64,000 nt of DNA. Origin: Piper betle (Eukaryota; Streptophyta; Magnoliopsida; Piperales; Piperaceae). The DNA lies in NCBI GenBank assembly GCA_033002965.1, contig JAURVB010014674.1, positions 62,001 to 126,000 on the forward strand, read 5' to 3'. Made by a program: the position numbers and the translations under genes. Positions 1-13,839 of the stretch are shown here, one piece after another. Numbering within the stretch: the stretch's first letter is position 1; the number at the start of each line of letters is the position of its first letter. The notes beneath the pieces were generated by a model. The model saw only the letters and a program-made list of their open reading frames with translations, ran no database searches and was not told the DNA's origin.

Positions 1-781
1 GGGAGATATGGGTAGTCGTCAACCTGTATAACTTGCACTCGACATAGTTTCCTAATAGCTCAAACTCGTACTCCCCAGTACTCTAGAGTACCTACTTAAC
101 CAACCTAGTAAGCCCTTCAGGGTGAACCTAGGTTTTTCCACCAACATCATTGTATATCTGTCCTCATAGTTTGCAGTGACCTTAGGAGTCAATCTAGCCT
201 CATGATTCGCATACGTATGATCTAGTCCAGCCAAACCAGTAGAGTGAGCTAGCAAGCTTCGTCAGAGTTTGAGAATCCTGCTTCATGTTGGTTTGTTCAG
301 CTTTGTTCTACCAACTTTTGAGGGAGAGCTACCCTCTAGGTTATCATAGCTAAGTAGTTGTAGTCTTGCCAACTGAGCGGCTTCTTCAGTTAAGTCCCCT
401 GATCATAGTTGATGTGAAAAATTTTGGGGACAGAATTTTTATGAGTGGTTGTAAAACCATAACTTCGGGTTATGGTTTTAGCCGCATGTTACCTTGTTTG
501 GTCGATTCAAGTCAATTTAGCTTTCAGACTATGAGTATGGGGCTCAGATGGCCATATGAGCATGTTATGAAGCTTGAGTATGCCCTATATACAAATGATA
601 GTTTCAGTTATACTACATCAGAGCATGAGTTATTAACGATGCATCAGGAATATAATTTTTTTTTACTTGTGTTAGCTCAAGATTTTAGGGGTAGATCTAG
701 GCCATTGTAGCATTTAGTATCCATTTGGGTTTTTTTAAGCGTATCTCATTTACATGAATCTCACGGATTTCAGACTACCAG
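1..781 (+). other. Unclassified, possibly 3' end of a Ty3 element
   Basis: No cellular gene recognised. A 114-codon open frame lies at 366-710. Around 410-440 the text resembles the sequence that often closes Ty3/gypsy pol (aattttggggacagaattt), followed at about 449 by tgtaaaacc, which could be an LTR start. The frame itself shows no motif I recognise. The minus frame at 52-255 likewise has no known domain. Confidence 0.25.
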
Positions 782-1958
782 TGTAAAAACCATGATTTTT
801 ATTATAAGACTCGAACCTAAATATTATGAAATAAATATAGATGAACCGATATGGTTGGTTATCAAGTCGACCGGTCATGATTTGACTTAAGGTCACCTAG
901 AAAATACCTATTCATGAATGGATGATGGGGTGTGAGAATTTAATGAAGGGGCTCGTTGAACCTAGGAAATACGAATGGATGATGGGTGTGAGAATTTAAT
1001 GAAGGGACTTGTTGAACCTAGTAATGGGGTGTGAGAATTTATTGAAGGGGCTCGTTGAAGTGTATATATATGCAGGAGGAGGGAGTATTTCATCCCTCAT
1101 CTCCGTCCCAGACGACCTCCCCAATACTGTGTGAGTATTTCATCCCTCATCTTATTTGTTTCCATTTGGATTCTTGCATGCAAAGTTTTGTTGGAGACGC
1201 CTTTGTTAAGTTGCTAGATCCCTAGTGTCTTATGCATGGGTTTCTTGTCGACTGCTTGGTATGAACTGTTGCGAGTCTTTGGGGTCGGGTGTTTGTTTTG
1301 TGTTTTGTTAATGGATATGTCAGAATGGACCTGACAGCCAAAAATGGATATGTCAAAATGGACCTGACAGCCAATAATGGATATGTCAGAATGGACCTGA
1401 CAGCCAGTAATGGACATGTCAGAATGGACCTGACAGCCAATAATGGACTAATGTCAGAATGGACCTGGGAGACTAGCCAATTAGAATGACCTGGCAGATA
1501 CTAATCTCAGAATGGACCTGAGAGCCACCTAATCTCAGAATGACCTGGGAGACCACCTAATCTCAGAATGAACTGGGAGACAAACTTTTAATCTCAGAAT
1601 GACCTGAGAGCCTGTAGAACTACATTGAGCTTGATCCCGACATGGGTATGTAGGCTAATCAAGATTGATTGATTTCAGCTCACCTAAGGAAAAATTACAA
1701 TTATGGTTGGTGGTTCTTTTACGAACTCAGGGTAGGAGAATGGATAATAAATTGGACTTCCTTTTATTTTCTTGTGTTATACATGTGGCTTTGGGAAACG
1801 ATCCAAGACTGTGGAGTAACGCCCGGACCGGTTAGGGCTGGTCGTTACAGGGTTGGTTTTGTTTAATTTGGTCGTTACAGGGTTGGTTTGGTTTAATTTC
1901 GAGTAACGCCTAGCCAGCTGGGCCCATAGTATTGTGAAAAAATGGCGGGTCGATTACA
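782..1958. mobile_element. LTR-like segment A (Ty3 type, TGTAAAAACC...GATTACA)
   Basis: This segment is related to 13840-15592. Both share a left block (tcgaacctaaat...gaaataaata), a 33-bp hairpin minisatellite in the middle, the block ending gggaaacgatccaagactgtg, and a right block running from taacgcccggaccgg to the gattaca end. It starts TG and ends CA as an LTR would. A matching partner LTR and target-site duplication were not found here, so the exact borders are uncertain. It may continue rightwards, because a TATA-like atataaaaaa lies near 2163. Confidence 0.45.
1309..1620. repeat. 33-bp minisatellite of short hairpins (array 1)
   Basis: About eight units are visible, the first four at a regular 33-bp spacing. 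Each unit holds an inverted repeat around the loop AATGGAC. The early units use the stem TGTCAG/CTGACA and several later units use TCTCAG/CTGAGA. The open frames on both strands here (1214-1489) are by-products of the repeat, not genes. Confidence 0.85.
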
Positions 1959-3125
1959 ACTAGATTGCCCCTCTGGGCCTGTTTTGCCTCGGTTTTCGTC
2001 CATTGAACCACTTTTAGGCCTCGAGTCAGTTTTGAATTTTGATGGCGTCGATCCAAGCTTTCCAGCCATATATGTATTACATATACCCTAGTTGGATCCC
2101 ACTTGGTTAGAGTTGTCAGCATTCTGATCGTGCCATGTGGCAAGATCTGGAATGTCTAGCAATATAAAAAACCCTACCTTTCCTCTCCCACTATTTCAGA
2201 TTTTCAACCGTAGCAATGCGTGCATGACTCTGGTCACCCCTTGGCCACTAGACCGGCACCACTGTTATGGCCTCACGAGCAGACTATCGATCTAGGCCTA
2301 GCCTTGGCATTGGCAGTGCCATAGTAGCTATTGTCAGGGCTATTTTCTTCGTTGGTTGCCACTGCCCACAACGTCTTTTGGAGCATTTTCTGGTGCAGGC
2401 AACCCTTCTTCAGGGAGGCCCACCACCCAAATAGATTCCCTCATCGAGGCCGAACATTTGAGACCACCAATGACCACCTTCTGTATGCAATCACCGTCGG
2501 CAACATTTCCATACCTAGTGGCAACTCCGGCTATTTTATGGCCAACCGGTGGCCAGGCTCCATCAATCACCCCCACCATCACCTACTCCTCGACATCCTC
2601 TATCAATCGCGGCTAGCTGCAGGCCCCACTGCACCGCTGTTGGCGTGTTCCAACAAAGAGCACCTATGGCCCTGCCGACGAGTTTACAATGCCCACGATC
2701 TTGTTTGCAACCCAAGCCGGTTAGGTGTTCGTGCACGTGTTTGTGCTCGCTTGTCCATGCTCATGTTCACCCTGCCAACCTGGTGCACTATTCTAGTTAA
2801 ACCGGATCGAGTTAACTCGGCCCGACTAGGTCTGGTTTATCCCATTCAACTCGGTCTGGTTCAGTCCAGTTGACCCGATTTAACCCAGTTGATCCAGTTC
2901 AGTCTAGTTGACTCGGTTGCCTTTTTCAGACTGTTTTCGGCAATTTGAGACTCCCTATGTTAATTTAAATGCATGTTCACATTAGTTGGCATGTTTTGAT
3001 GTTATGGGTGTTTTTCTCTATTTATTATTTATCTATTTATTTATTTATTTATTTAGTTATTTATTATTATTTATTTCTTGTTATCTATATATTTGTCAAT
3101 TATGATGCATGATTATATGATTTTT
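1959..3125. other. No gene recognised; degenerate repeats
   Basis: A TATA-like stretch sits near 2163 and a 180-codon open frame at 2331-2873 without recognisable domains. From about 2795 to 2915 there is a degenerate short tandem repeat built on variants of cagttgactcggtctggtt. The right edge becomes AT-rich with (tatt)n near 3020-3065. Probably transposon-derived. Confidence 0.4.
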
Positions 3126-4597
3126 TATTATCATTGATCGTGTATTTACCTATTAATATTAATCTTATTTTCGGCAACGATGCTAAAAACTTGATGTGGA
3201 AAATATTGCACAAGTGCATGTGCCGAATCAACTAATAAAAATGATAAGAATGTATTGTCTCACAAGGAATTAGTATTAGAAGCTCTCAATTACCAAATCT
3301 AATTTAATTAATTACACATAAATGGAAATGAATTCAAAGAGCGATTAAATTACGAATTAAGACTAAACTAAACTAACATGCAATATTAATGTCAAATATT
3401 AACTTCAAGATAACAAACATAGGATTTTTAATTTCACCTAATGCATTATATGATTAAAATTATAACTTTTACCTATGAATTACACATTTGGATCATTAAC
3501 TATGAGAATTAATTATTCACGACAATCTCTAGATTAACTATAAACTTATCACTTGCACCAAACTTCTATATTCATATGAATTTGTATATACAAAATGATA
3601 TTCTAATTTCTGCTATTAATAGTTACCCATGACATACAAGTATATCTCTATCTCACTTGTAAATCACCCTAAACAGATAAATAAAGGCTATTCTATTCAA
3701 TAATAAATTTACTTTTTAATCTCTATATAAGATCAAATCTCTAAATCTAACAATAAATGACCAGTCAAATGATAGCATTGAAAATAAACTAAAATAGATG
3801 ATCCAAAAACACAATCACATTGATAAAAATTAATAAACTTTATTAATCCATGCACTATGTGTCATTGAAAATCCTAGCAAAAATTTATTGTATAAAATAT
3901 TTGACTAAACTTAAGAAATTCATATATGATATGAAAGATATCATTTAATTACAAAGAAAAATAAATCAAAATAAGAAAAACTCTTTTTGGAAAAGTGTCT
4001 TCTCCTTCCGATCCAAATTCTTCATCATTCCTTCTCGTCATTCATGACGTTACCCAGTCCATCCTGAGCTTTTTAAAGTTCTTTTTCTTTAAAACCCTAA
4101 TCAATTTTATAAATGATCCACCCAACATTACAAGTGGAGCCCATCATAATATCCAGAAATATCGAAAAAGTTGTTTTCCTGTTACCAGCTCTCAAGCGCC
4201 CTAAATCCTAGGACTCGAGCTCTTTGCTTTCAGCTACAGATTTTTCTTAACCGTAGGGCCAGTGCTTGAGCGCTCTGCATCCCAGAACTCGAGCGCTAGG
4301 ATTTCGGGCGAAACACCAAATTGTGCTCTTTTGGCCTGAATTTGTTCTAGATCATCTTCTGAATCTTATACCCTATTATAGCAATATTAATTAGAACTTT
4401 TTACACCAAAATCATAATGATTTCTTGCTTTATTAATAATTCCTAAAAACTCCTAAACTAATAATGCTGAAGTATAAATGACTTGAAACATGATAAAAAC
4501 TCAATATGAAATGCAAAGAATAATAGCTCTTTTACAAAATTATCAATTATTTATTATCATTGATGATGCATTTACTTATTAATATTAATCTTATTTA
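3126..4597 (-). mobile_element. Diverged LTR fragment with Asp-type primer site, between 46-bp direct repeats
   Basis: At 3171-3192 the text tcggcaacgatgctaaaa is a decayed version of the tRNA-Asp primer site seen at 17041-17058. It is followed by DNA resembling the start of the 17065-18235 LTR (gcatgtgccgaatcaacta..., then tgtctcacaagg, against gcaagtatacatgg... and tcccacaggg). The piece is bracketed by near-identical direct repeats at 3126-3171 and 4552-4597 (tattatcattgat...taatattaatcttattt). Probably an old truncated relative of the 8.5-18.2 kb element. Confidence 0.5.
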
Positions 4598-6339
4598 TGC
4601 TTATCAAATTTTATATAATTATTTATTTATTTACTTGCTCTCTGGTGTACGTTATTATTTATTTGTGATTAATTGTATATTTATATATTTGATAGCTATA
4701 CTATTATTATTCATGATTAATTAATGTTAAGTAGTAATTTATTTAATTATAGAATTATTATTTATTTATTATTTACGCCTGTTTAGTTGTATGTTCATAT
4801 ATTTGATAATTATATTGTTATTATTCATGATTAGTTGTTATTAGATATTTTTTATATATTGAATTATTTATTTAATTGTTTATTTACTTGTGTATGTGCC
4901 ACTATTACTTGTGTTTAGTCGCATAGTTGTATAGTATTATTATATTATTATTTATGATTAGTGTTATATGTTCTCATGTATTTATTCTTTATCTTTATAT
5001 TTATGAGTTTATTCATTTAGTTATTTATTATTTATTTGTTGGTGATTTATCGCTTATCATGTCTCATTGTGCATGCCGGATGTTTAGTTGTAGATTTGTT
5101 TAGTATTGTCCCTTGTTGGGATGCTATTGTTGATGTAGGCACACACCACAATCATGCATCATCTAAAGTTGTTAGTCGTTTACTTAGCAATGAGTTTCGA
5201 TGTAGGTCCCAGAGTCTGAGCTTGTCATAGATGTGGCGATGCACTTGGAACTTGGACTACAGATCTATTAGGACTCTTCTTAGATTTATCCTTTACTCTA
5301 TTGTGGATTTGATTTCTAGATCATAAGACTTATTAAGTGACTGTTTTATCAAACCCTACTTAACATAGGTCATCTAAGTACATTTTACTTCTGTAATTAA
5401 TTACCCTCAAGGATAAGATCTCTCAAGTTGTTTTCGAACTTGGATCCACCTCATGTTGCTTCAGGTGTCCTACTTATATCATTCTCTTCCTAGCCCTATA
5501 CTTTTTATCAAGTTTTCAGTAAGCCGAGAGTTGATGAATTTGACCTGTGTATACCATAGTGGGCGTATATGCAGGTCATAGTAGGCTCTAGATTAGCAAG
5601 AGGGTTGTTCCATTCCCGAAAGATCTTAACATCTCTACGAGCTTCCTCACCCCCGAAGAGGGGTTGAATAGATGGGTACTATTGTATACAACACATGTCT
5701 AAACCTGTTGTATCAAAGGGTGCTGAAGGCGACTGCCTAAGAGTAAGTGACCATTGTGCTCTTGGCAGGGTGCTATATGGAGGTTTGGATAGGGCTTAGG
5801 ACGTGTGTTTTTCCCCAGAGTGGGACCAGTCTTTGCTGAGAGTGACATTTACCAAGAGTGGCATAACACCAATACAGTTTGGGATGCTATCGAGTCTATA
5901 GCTTGATGGATTTTAATTAGATGTCCTATTAGTGTTATCAGGGAGAGTATATACAGTTTATCTTTCCTTGTGGAAATCTGTTTCCACTTGTTAATTTGTA
6001 CTAATTATGTTATGTTTTGGATGAGTGACATTTGTTGTTGATGTTTTCCTTATTATATATTTAGGTCTTGCGTGTGTATTAGGTCAACTTTGGTATAAGG
6101 ACAATAGATGCTACACACACTTGTGTTAAGTACGCTATTGTTTTCTTTCATGTATTTATCTATGCTCGATGTATTTTTTTGTCTATTTAATAATGTTTTC
6201 CATTCTTGAGGAGCCTAGAGGTTTATTTCAATCCGATTTATTGTTTGAGTGTTATAAATTAATTTATTTACACATGACTCGACTCGATTGTAATAGTTCT
6301 GATTTAGTTCTTAAGTGAATTGAAATTGGGGTATTACAC
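4598..6339. other. AT-rich intergenic or LTR-like DNA
   Basis: No gene recognised. 4598-5060 is very AT-rich with many tatttattt runs. 5060-6339 is less biased, has no long open frame, and ends in ttggggtattaca, a common form for a Ty3 LTR end. No matching copy of this LTR was seen in the window. Confidence 0.3.
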
Positions 6340-6519
6340 CATGGGCCTGTCGAGGATGGGGATCATCAACAGTCAGACCATAGGCATTTCCAAGTCTTGC
6401 ATTTTTAAGGCATGTAATAAAGGATGAAAAAATGAAAATATTGTGGAATTTATATATAATATTTGACAAAAAATTAATCTTTCATTAAAAAATTAATCTT
6501 CCACACGGCTGTACCTAGA

Positions 6520-6990
<471 letters not shown>

Positions 6991-7301
6991 CTAACACATC
7001 TTTGCCTGGCCGTTTCACAGACTGATTTTTACCCTGACCGATTTGCATGCTTTTCTAAAGCGAAATCCTTTCGATCCGATTTGAATTAGCTGATTTTTGC
7101 AACCATGATACACACTGCCTTATAGAAGGAGAAGGGGGACTTGACTTGATGGGAGGAGTGGAAGCACTATTGGGTGAGGAGAGGATGAGATGCTATTATT
7201 GATCCCATGGGGCAATCACAAAAGATAATAATGAAATCATATAATTTTATAAAGGAATTTTTTTAATAAATAAATGATATCCTTTCGCAAATGAGTACCT
7301 C

Positions 7302-8215
7302 AAATTTGGTTTGTTTAAGCAATGCCTCGAGCCACGCATCATTCACCAAGTAGCATAAAATTAGGGTTTTCCGATCAGGTTTTGAATGCCTAATTTGGCT
7401 CGACCATAACCAAGCTAGACCTAGGTTGGTTAGAGGATTTGAGAGATAAAGCCCAAAGGCTGGCTGGAGGAATGAGTGAATCTAGCAAGAGGTGTAGGAA
7501 GGTGCATGAATTAAAGATATAGGGCCGTAAATGACTTGACTATAGTTCAATTGATAACATTACCATAACCATGTACCATTTAAAAATCTTTTACTATAAC
7601 CAAGCTATTAACTAATAATCAAGTTTCTACCATTTTCTTGTCTATGAAGAGGTTAATAATTATACATCATAAATCCAACTTTATTAAGTTGGTTAAAAGT
7701 TAAGTTATCTCATATACTTTTTGCAACCTAGGTTAAAAGTTAAGTATCTCATATCATAAATTTGGTTTGTTTAAGCAATGCCTCGGGCCACGCATCATTC
7801 ACCAAGTAGCATAAATTAGGGTTTTCCGATCAGGTTTTGAATGCCTAAATTGGCTCGACCATAACCAAGCTGGACCTAGGTTGGTTAGAGGATTTGAGAG
7901 ATAAAGCCCAAAGGCTGGCTGGAGGAATGAGTGAATCTAGCAAGTGGTGTAGGAAGGTGCATGAATTAAAGATATAGGGCCGTAAATGACTCGATTATAG
8001 TTCAATTGATAACATTACCATAACCATGTACCATTTAAAAATCTTTTACTATAACCAAGCTATTAACTAATAATCAAATTTCTACCATTTTCTTGTCTGT
8101 GAAGAGGTTAATAATTATATATCATAAATCCAACTTTATTAAGTTGGTTAAAAGTTAAGTTATCTCAAATAAATTGATAAATTAGATGACCTTTTGCAAC
8201 CTAGTTGTATGGACA
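7302..8215. repeat. Tandem duplication, period 456 bp
   Basis: Two nearly identical copies start at 7302 and 7758 (aaatttggtttgtttaagca). They share the text through ataaagcccaaaggctggct to the second statement of aagttggttaaaagttaag. Only scattered substitutions separate them, so the duplication looks recent. No coding potential seen. Confidence 0.85.
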
Positions 8216-8466
8216 ACAAAAAAGGATGCATGTATGGACATGCCTAGGGTTCAGTTGCATAAGGGGACGTAAGAGATGAAGTACTAAAAGTGCATGGAAT
8301 ATAATGAGTAATAAGGACAAATACATGCGCACACCTAAATACCTATAAATAAAAGGCAAAAAAGGAAGCTTATACAACCACTTAAATACCTATAAATATA
8401 AATGGCAAGAGGAGAGCTATTTGAACCACACAAACCTCTTTCCTTTCACTCTTGGTTGGTTATCCT

Positions 8467-9618
8467 TGTTCGAATATTTTCAATGACGTGCAAGTATACA
8501 CAGTCGAAACAAGTAATATAATGATAAAATTGAGTATTGTCCCACAGGGAGATGAATTTTCTATAATTAATTAAAGAAAATAAACTGGGGAACAAAACAA
8601 AAATAACTGACTTAATTAAATTTAAGTAATAACTTTAAATTAAAAGCAACGTTAAAATTATAAAACTCGTTCTAGAGTCGAATTTCCCTTAACATGAATT
8701 TAATCTTCATCAAATCTTACTCTTATCTTTTATTCCCTCGGATTATCGATCTAGGATAATTATATGACATGGTGGCTCCCGCTCCTTCACGCTTCTATTA
8801 TTTTGCCTCAATTTCTACCTCCCGGTGATAATTGATTAATCAACAAAATAATGCATTAAGAATTGCCTTACAATCGCATACGGTGTTGTGTATCTTCTGA
8901 CCACAACAACAAACAAGTCAAAAGATTCGTCGTATGATGAATTACCAATGACTAATCTAATTAATTTCTCCCGAAATCTAATTAAACCTCGTGATCTAAG
9001 AAATAGGTGATCAATCTATTCTTAGCATTAAAAATATGATAATTCAAACGATCCGATTGAATAAAAGAGTAAGAGCTTGAAATAAATTCAATTAAATCAT
9101 GTTAAGTTTCATTCTCCTCTAGAACGAAATAAAAGACTACTCCATAATAAAAATAGAAAATAATATAAAAAATAAACTAATTTTTATTTTGAAAGAAAAG
9201 AATTCAAAAACTAAAGCTACTTCTTTCACTAAACTCCGAAGCCAAGAGATGAGATATGATAACAACAAATGACCACCCCTTTATATAGAAGTGGAGAGAC
9301 AAGAATTCGAAGAGGGTGTTCACAAATTGACATAGTCTAATTAATTATAATGACCCTTCAAGTTTCCAATTGTTCGACTCCATTGAACACCATAAATTGT
9401 AGCCATTGGGTGAGGCCAAGTGTCATGATCAATCAAATCCAAAGCTTAATTTATTCATCTTTTTCTGCATCGAAACACCAAAATTAAGCATATCTAATAA
9501 AATATCAATTAACTAGAATATAATGAAAAATATCACTATATTAATAATGTTTATACTCGAGAAGTACAAAATCATATAAAAAACCTAGGTAAATATTGTA
9601 TATTTTAAACACTTAACA
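8467..9618 (-). repeat. 3' LTR of the TR-GAG-like element
   Basis: Starts tgttcgaatatttt and ends acacttaaca. It is colinear with 17065-18235 and with the solo copy at 46504-47643 through the whole length, including the tgcctcaatttctacctc block and the repeated attaattaa tracts. Confidence 0.85.
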
Positions 9619-9637
9619 CACCCCCACACTTAAACTT
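9619..9637 (-). other. Polypurine tract of the TR-GAG-like element
   Basis: On the minus strand the text AAGTGTGGGGGTG directly precedes the 3' LTR start TGTTAAG, the usual position and composition of a polypurine tract that primes plus-strand DNA synthesis. Confidence 0.75.
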
Positions 9638-11203
9638 TTGCACGTCTCAAACAAAATATCATAAAAAACAAAATTTTACTACACAAACTTATTTAATCCC
9701 CATTATGTTTTCGTATGATTCTCAATCAAACCCCCAAGAGTTAACAAGATGTCAATCAAATCAGAAATTCCCTTTCACCAATCACATCTAAAAGAAAGCT
9801 CTGTGTGTGTGTGATAGTCCATTGGCTTGTCATTCTCATCTGTAACCAAGAGAATACAATCAAGTACATGCTTAAATATGTTTACCTTTCGCTCCCATCT
9901 CCACTAATGTAGGTAATGCCAATTAATGGAATCAATAGGTCTTTATAGGTTGTAACGAGGCCATGGGCTAGGGACCAAAAATAGGATAAACAAGATAGAA
10001 AAATCAGAGGCTAATATGCACCCTAGAATTAAAAATCCTTTCTAAATCCTGACATACATGTATAACAAATCCCCAAGCAATATGACACAAACTTCCTTAA
10101 ATGTAGTATCGAGTTGACCCAATATAAGAACTAACTTTGCTTTGATTTTCCATTGACTACCTGCTACTTTTTCTTTTTTTTCTTTTTTTTTCAAACTAGT
10201 GGAAGACTATTGCTTCATCTTGTGTTTACTTCTGGAGGATCATTGCCTCATCTTTTTCTTTTTTTCTTTTTTTTTTCTTTCTTTTTCTTTTTTTTTTTAC
10301 AAAACAAAGTGCTAGGATAGTCCACACTATTCACTCAATCCCCACTCTATAACACGCAATGCCTTCCCCCTATACTACTCAAAATTTCATCCTTGTTAGA
10401 ATTTGGAACGAATTCAAAACACTAGGGTGCTAGGACTCAAACAGCAAGATATATTTTCAATAAAAAGGCCAAGGCTAAAATAAGGGTAATCAAACAAATA
10501 TGTATAATAAAGGCCATGAAATTGTGTACAGAGGATAATTCATATTAGGTAGGCTTGAAGAAAGGCCCAGACTCATCAAAAAGAAATGTCTATATCATTT
10601 TTCCATCTACATGGCAAGCCAAATATTTAGCCTCGAAGGTCGCTAGGGCAAATTCTAAAAGTCATGACCATCATGTACAATCCTTATTGCAAAATATTCA
10701 TCGAAATCATCTAAACCAAAGGATTGTGAAAATAATATAAGGTAGAGAACCAACTCTCAAATGTAATCTTTTACTCAGTTCATCCCTCATATCAATTAAT
10801 CATGTTTTCTCAAGAAAGGTAAGACTAATTCACATGTATCTATCATTGAACCAAGAGACTAAAATACCATTGCATAATAAAATTTTTACACTAAACTATA
10901 TATATATTATATATATATATATATCTAAATCTAAACATGAGTAAAGAATGAACAATATGCATAAAATTAAGGCATCACCCCCAAACTTAAACTGAGCATT
11001 GTCCTCAAAAATAAAAATAAGGAGAAAGAAGTGAAAGAGAACTCCCTCAACCAATTAGTCAGTGGATGATTATCATGAATAATTGAATTTGCACTTGAGA
11101 CATGCTACAAAATAAAAAGAAATATTAAAAAAATCTACAAATAAAAATAAACTTTTAAAATAAATCATTTGGGTTGCCTCCCAAGAAGTTCTTGGTTTAA
11201 CAT
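9638..11203 (-). other. Noncoding 3' internal region of the TR-GAG-like element
   Basis: No convincing gene. Pyrimidine runs lie at 10165-10195 and 10250-10300, and an (AT) run near 10905. Close to the end of the retropepsin frame the minus strand reads cttcttgggaggcaaccca (11170-11190), a motif that in my experience regularly follows this type of gag-protease frame in plants. Confidence 0.55.
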
Positions 11204-12366
11204 CTACAGCCCGACCATCTTGATAATCTCCAAAATAGGTGGTACTTTAACTGATGGTAGCAATTTGTGGAATGGTAGATCTAAAAGTTTCACAACTCTA
11301 AATCTTCTAGGCAAGATCGGTTGCGAATCTAATACTTTAACCATTTCTTCCACATCAATATCTTCTTCACAAAGAGAATTTATGGCTCTATGTAATGAAT
11401 CACTCAACTGATCTCCTTTGTACATTATTTTATTAGATATTTCAATTTTTGAACAATAATATGTTTCATCCGGGCAATTCATGGATTTAAAGATGTTGAA
11501 TGTGACACAATCGTTGTTTACTCCAAGTGTAAGTTTTCCAGCAGTTACGTCAATTAATGTTCTCCTAGTTGCTAAGAAACCTCTCCCAACAATGAGTGGT
11601 ATATCATCATTCCTTCCTTCCATTTCAAGCACTACAAAATCTGCAGGAAAGATAAACTTGTCAACCTTTATTAAAACATCTTCAATGACTCCTTTAGGAT
11701 ATACCAATGATCGGTCAGCCAACTGAAGTGTGATGTTGGTAGGAGCAATATCCTTGATTCCTAACTTTTTGAAAACAGAAAAAGGCATCAGATTAATGCT
11801 AGAACCTAAGTCACATAAAGCATTACAATGAACATTTCTTCCAATTAAACATGGAATCACAAATTTTCCTGGGTCTTTTATTTTAGGAGGTAGTTTTCTT
11901 TTGAGGACAACACTACATTCCTCTGTCATAGCTACAACTTCATTGTCATATACTCTCCTTTTCTTTACTAAAATATCCTTCAAGTATTTTACATAACTAG
12001 GCATCTGTTCAAGTGCTTCAGCAAAAGGTATGTTAATTTGTAATTTCTTAAATATATCAAGAAATTTTTTAAAATATTTTTCATCACTTTGTTTCCTCAA
12101 TCTAGAAGGAAATGGTACCTTTTCTTCGACCTCACCTACAAGTACTTCATCTTTTTCTTTCCCTTTGCTTCCGAGTACGCTAACCAATGTATTGGGTTCA
12201 CGTTCGTTGCTTGGCTTATCATCTTTTCCCTAACTTCATTGGGTTGAACTGGTTCTTGTAAAGTAATACCACTCCGGGTTGTTATAGCTTTGCAATGCTC
12301 TTGACCATCATTCCTTGGTTGTTCTGGTTGGCTAGGTGCTAGGAAGTACACCCTTGGGTCGCTCAC
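11204..12366 (-). pseudogene. Retropepsin-like aspartic protease, end of gag polyprotein (TR-GAG/Athila type)
   Basis: Would process the Gag polyprotein in the virus-like particle. The main frame, 12187-11204, has 327 codons. It contains PSYVKYLKDILVKKR and TEECSVVLKRKLPPKIKDPG, then the protease core CDLGSSINLMP with the D-L-G-[SA] active-site text, TLQLADRSLVYPKGVIEDVL, and FPADFVVLEMEG followed by the flap-end part VGRGFLATRRTLIDV. This is the classic plant TR-GAG/Athila arrangement. The upstream frame, 12366-12136, contains HCKAITTRSGI and overlaps the main frame out of phase, so a frameshift separates them near 12140-12190. No reverse transcriptase follows. The N-terminal neighbour is the gag zinc-knuckle segment. 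Confidence 0.85.
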
Positions 12367-12442
12367 TAGGTTCCTTGTTTAATTGCACCATAACTTGTTG
12401 CATAAACTATTGTTGTTGTTGTTGCTGATTCTGCATAAATTG

Positions 12443-13736
12443 TTACATAGTTTGTTGCACGGAATTGAACATTTGGATCAAATTTGGTTGTTGTGGTTGA
12501 AAAGAAAGTGAAGGAGGTCGAGAATGCTGTGATGGTGGTGGTGGATTATTGGGAACAGCAACCGATTGTGAAGAATTATTCCATAAAAAGTTGGGGTTAT
12601 TACGCCAGCCCGTATTGTAAGTATTGGAATAGGGATTGTTGTTCATATTATAGTTGCCTACGTAGTTAACTTGATCTATTGTACATTGACCTATAAAATG
12701 TCCTTGTCCACACCATTCACACCTTGGCTCCACAGCCTTAACATGTCCCTGCATATTAAGAATTTGAACTTGATTAGTTAAAGCACTGACCTGAGCAGAT
12801 AAAGCAGTAAGTGCATCTAATTCTAAAACCTCGGTAGTCCTCCTTGGATGCCTTCTTGTGTGGCATGATGGTTGCTAGGAATCATTAATTCTAGCAATTG
12901 GAAAGCTTCATGTGGGCTCTTCCTAAGAAATGATCCATTGGCTGCCGCATCAACTATGTTCTTTGTTTGCCCCAACAACCCGTTATAAAAAATTTGGAGT
13001 TGCATCCATCTTTCTATACCATGGTTGGGACACTTTTTTAATAATTCTTTATATCTTTCCCATGCCACAAAAAGAGACTCACCATCAAACTGCAAAAAAG
13101 ATAAAATTTCATTACATAATGTAGCAGTTTTAGAAGGTGGAAAATATTTTAACAAAAACTTTTCAGATAATATCCCAAGTGGTTATTAAATCAATGATGA
13201 CAACCATTCTTTCACACTTCCTATTAATGAGAATGGAAATAAGCGAAGGCGGAGAGCGTCATCAGAGACACCAAGTTGCTTATATATATCACAAACCGAT
13301 AGGAAATCCATGATATGCCTATTAGGATTTTCATTAGGCAATCCAATAAATTGTCCTATGGTTTGTAACATGTTAAATAAAACTGGTTTAAGCTCGAAGT
13401 GGGTCGCATCCACCGGTGGTGCAATAATACTAGGTTGTAACCCTCTTGCAAGGGTACAACCCAATCTTGGATTGCCCTATTGTCATCATTAGCTACTGCT
13501 ACAATCGGTGGAAGTGGATGCATTTGTTGTTGTTGTGGGTCCATGGCTTCTTCTTCTATGGCTTCTTGTGCTCTTCTTCCAGTGGCACACAAGTTTCTCA
13601 AAGTCCTTTCAATCTCTGGATCATAAGAAAACAAAGGTGACCGTACTAATCGATGCATAAACAAATGATAACAAATAAATGATAGTAAGGAAGAAGACAA
13701 TGATATAGTTTTTTCTTTTTTCTTTAAATCAGACAC
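12443..13736 (-). pseudogene. Gag polyprotein, copy 1 (retrotransposon gag domain and zinc knuckle)
   Basis: Structural Gag of the TR-GAG-like element, read in several broken frames. In order, 13736-13356 contains RSPLFSYDPEIERTLRNL and EEEAMDPQQQQ. 13464-13186 has HFELKPVLFNMLQTIGQF, GLPNENPNRHIMDFLSVC and LRLRLFPFSLIGSVKEWLSS. 13155-12823 has LSFLQFDGESLFVAWERYKE and NHHATQEG. 12754-12443 has the zinc knuckle CEWCGQGHFIGQC (C-x2-C-x3-H-x4-C) and an Asn-rich tail. Frame breaks at about 13360-13460, 13160-13185 and 12760-12820 show decay. It is colinear with gag copy 2. Confidence 0.85.
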
Positions 13737-13839
13737 TAAAATCTAAAGATAAAAGAAAACTCTCAAAATTCTAATCCTAAATTAACTTTAAATTTAATAT
13801 TAGGAAAATAAAGTGATTATTTTAACAACGAGTCATTAA

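Noticed and set aside
1309..1620. CRISPR-like array
   Set aside because: Units are contiguous with no unique spacers, and the sequence is plant nuclear.
2331..2873. 180-codon frame as a possible gene
   Set aside because: No domain, no conserved text, overlapping frames on both strands, and it runs into a degenerate tandem repeat.
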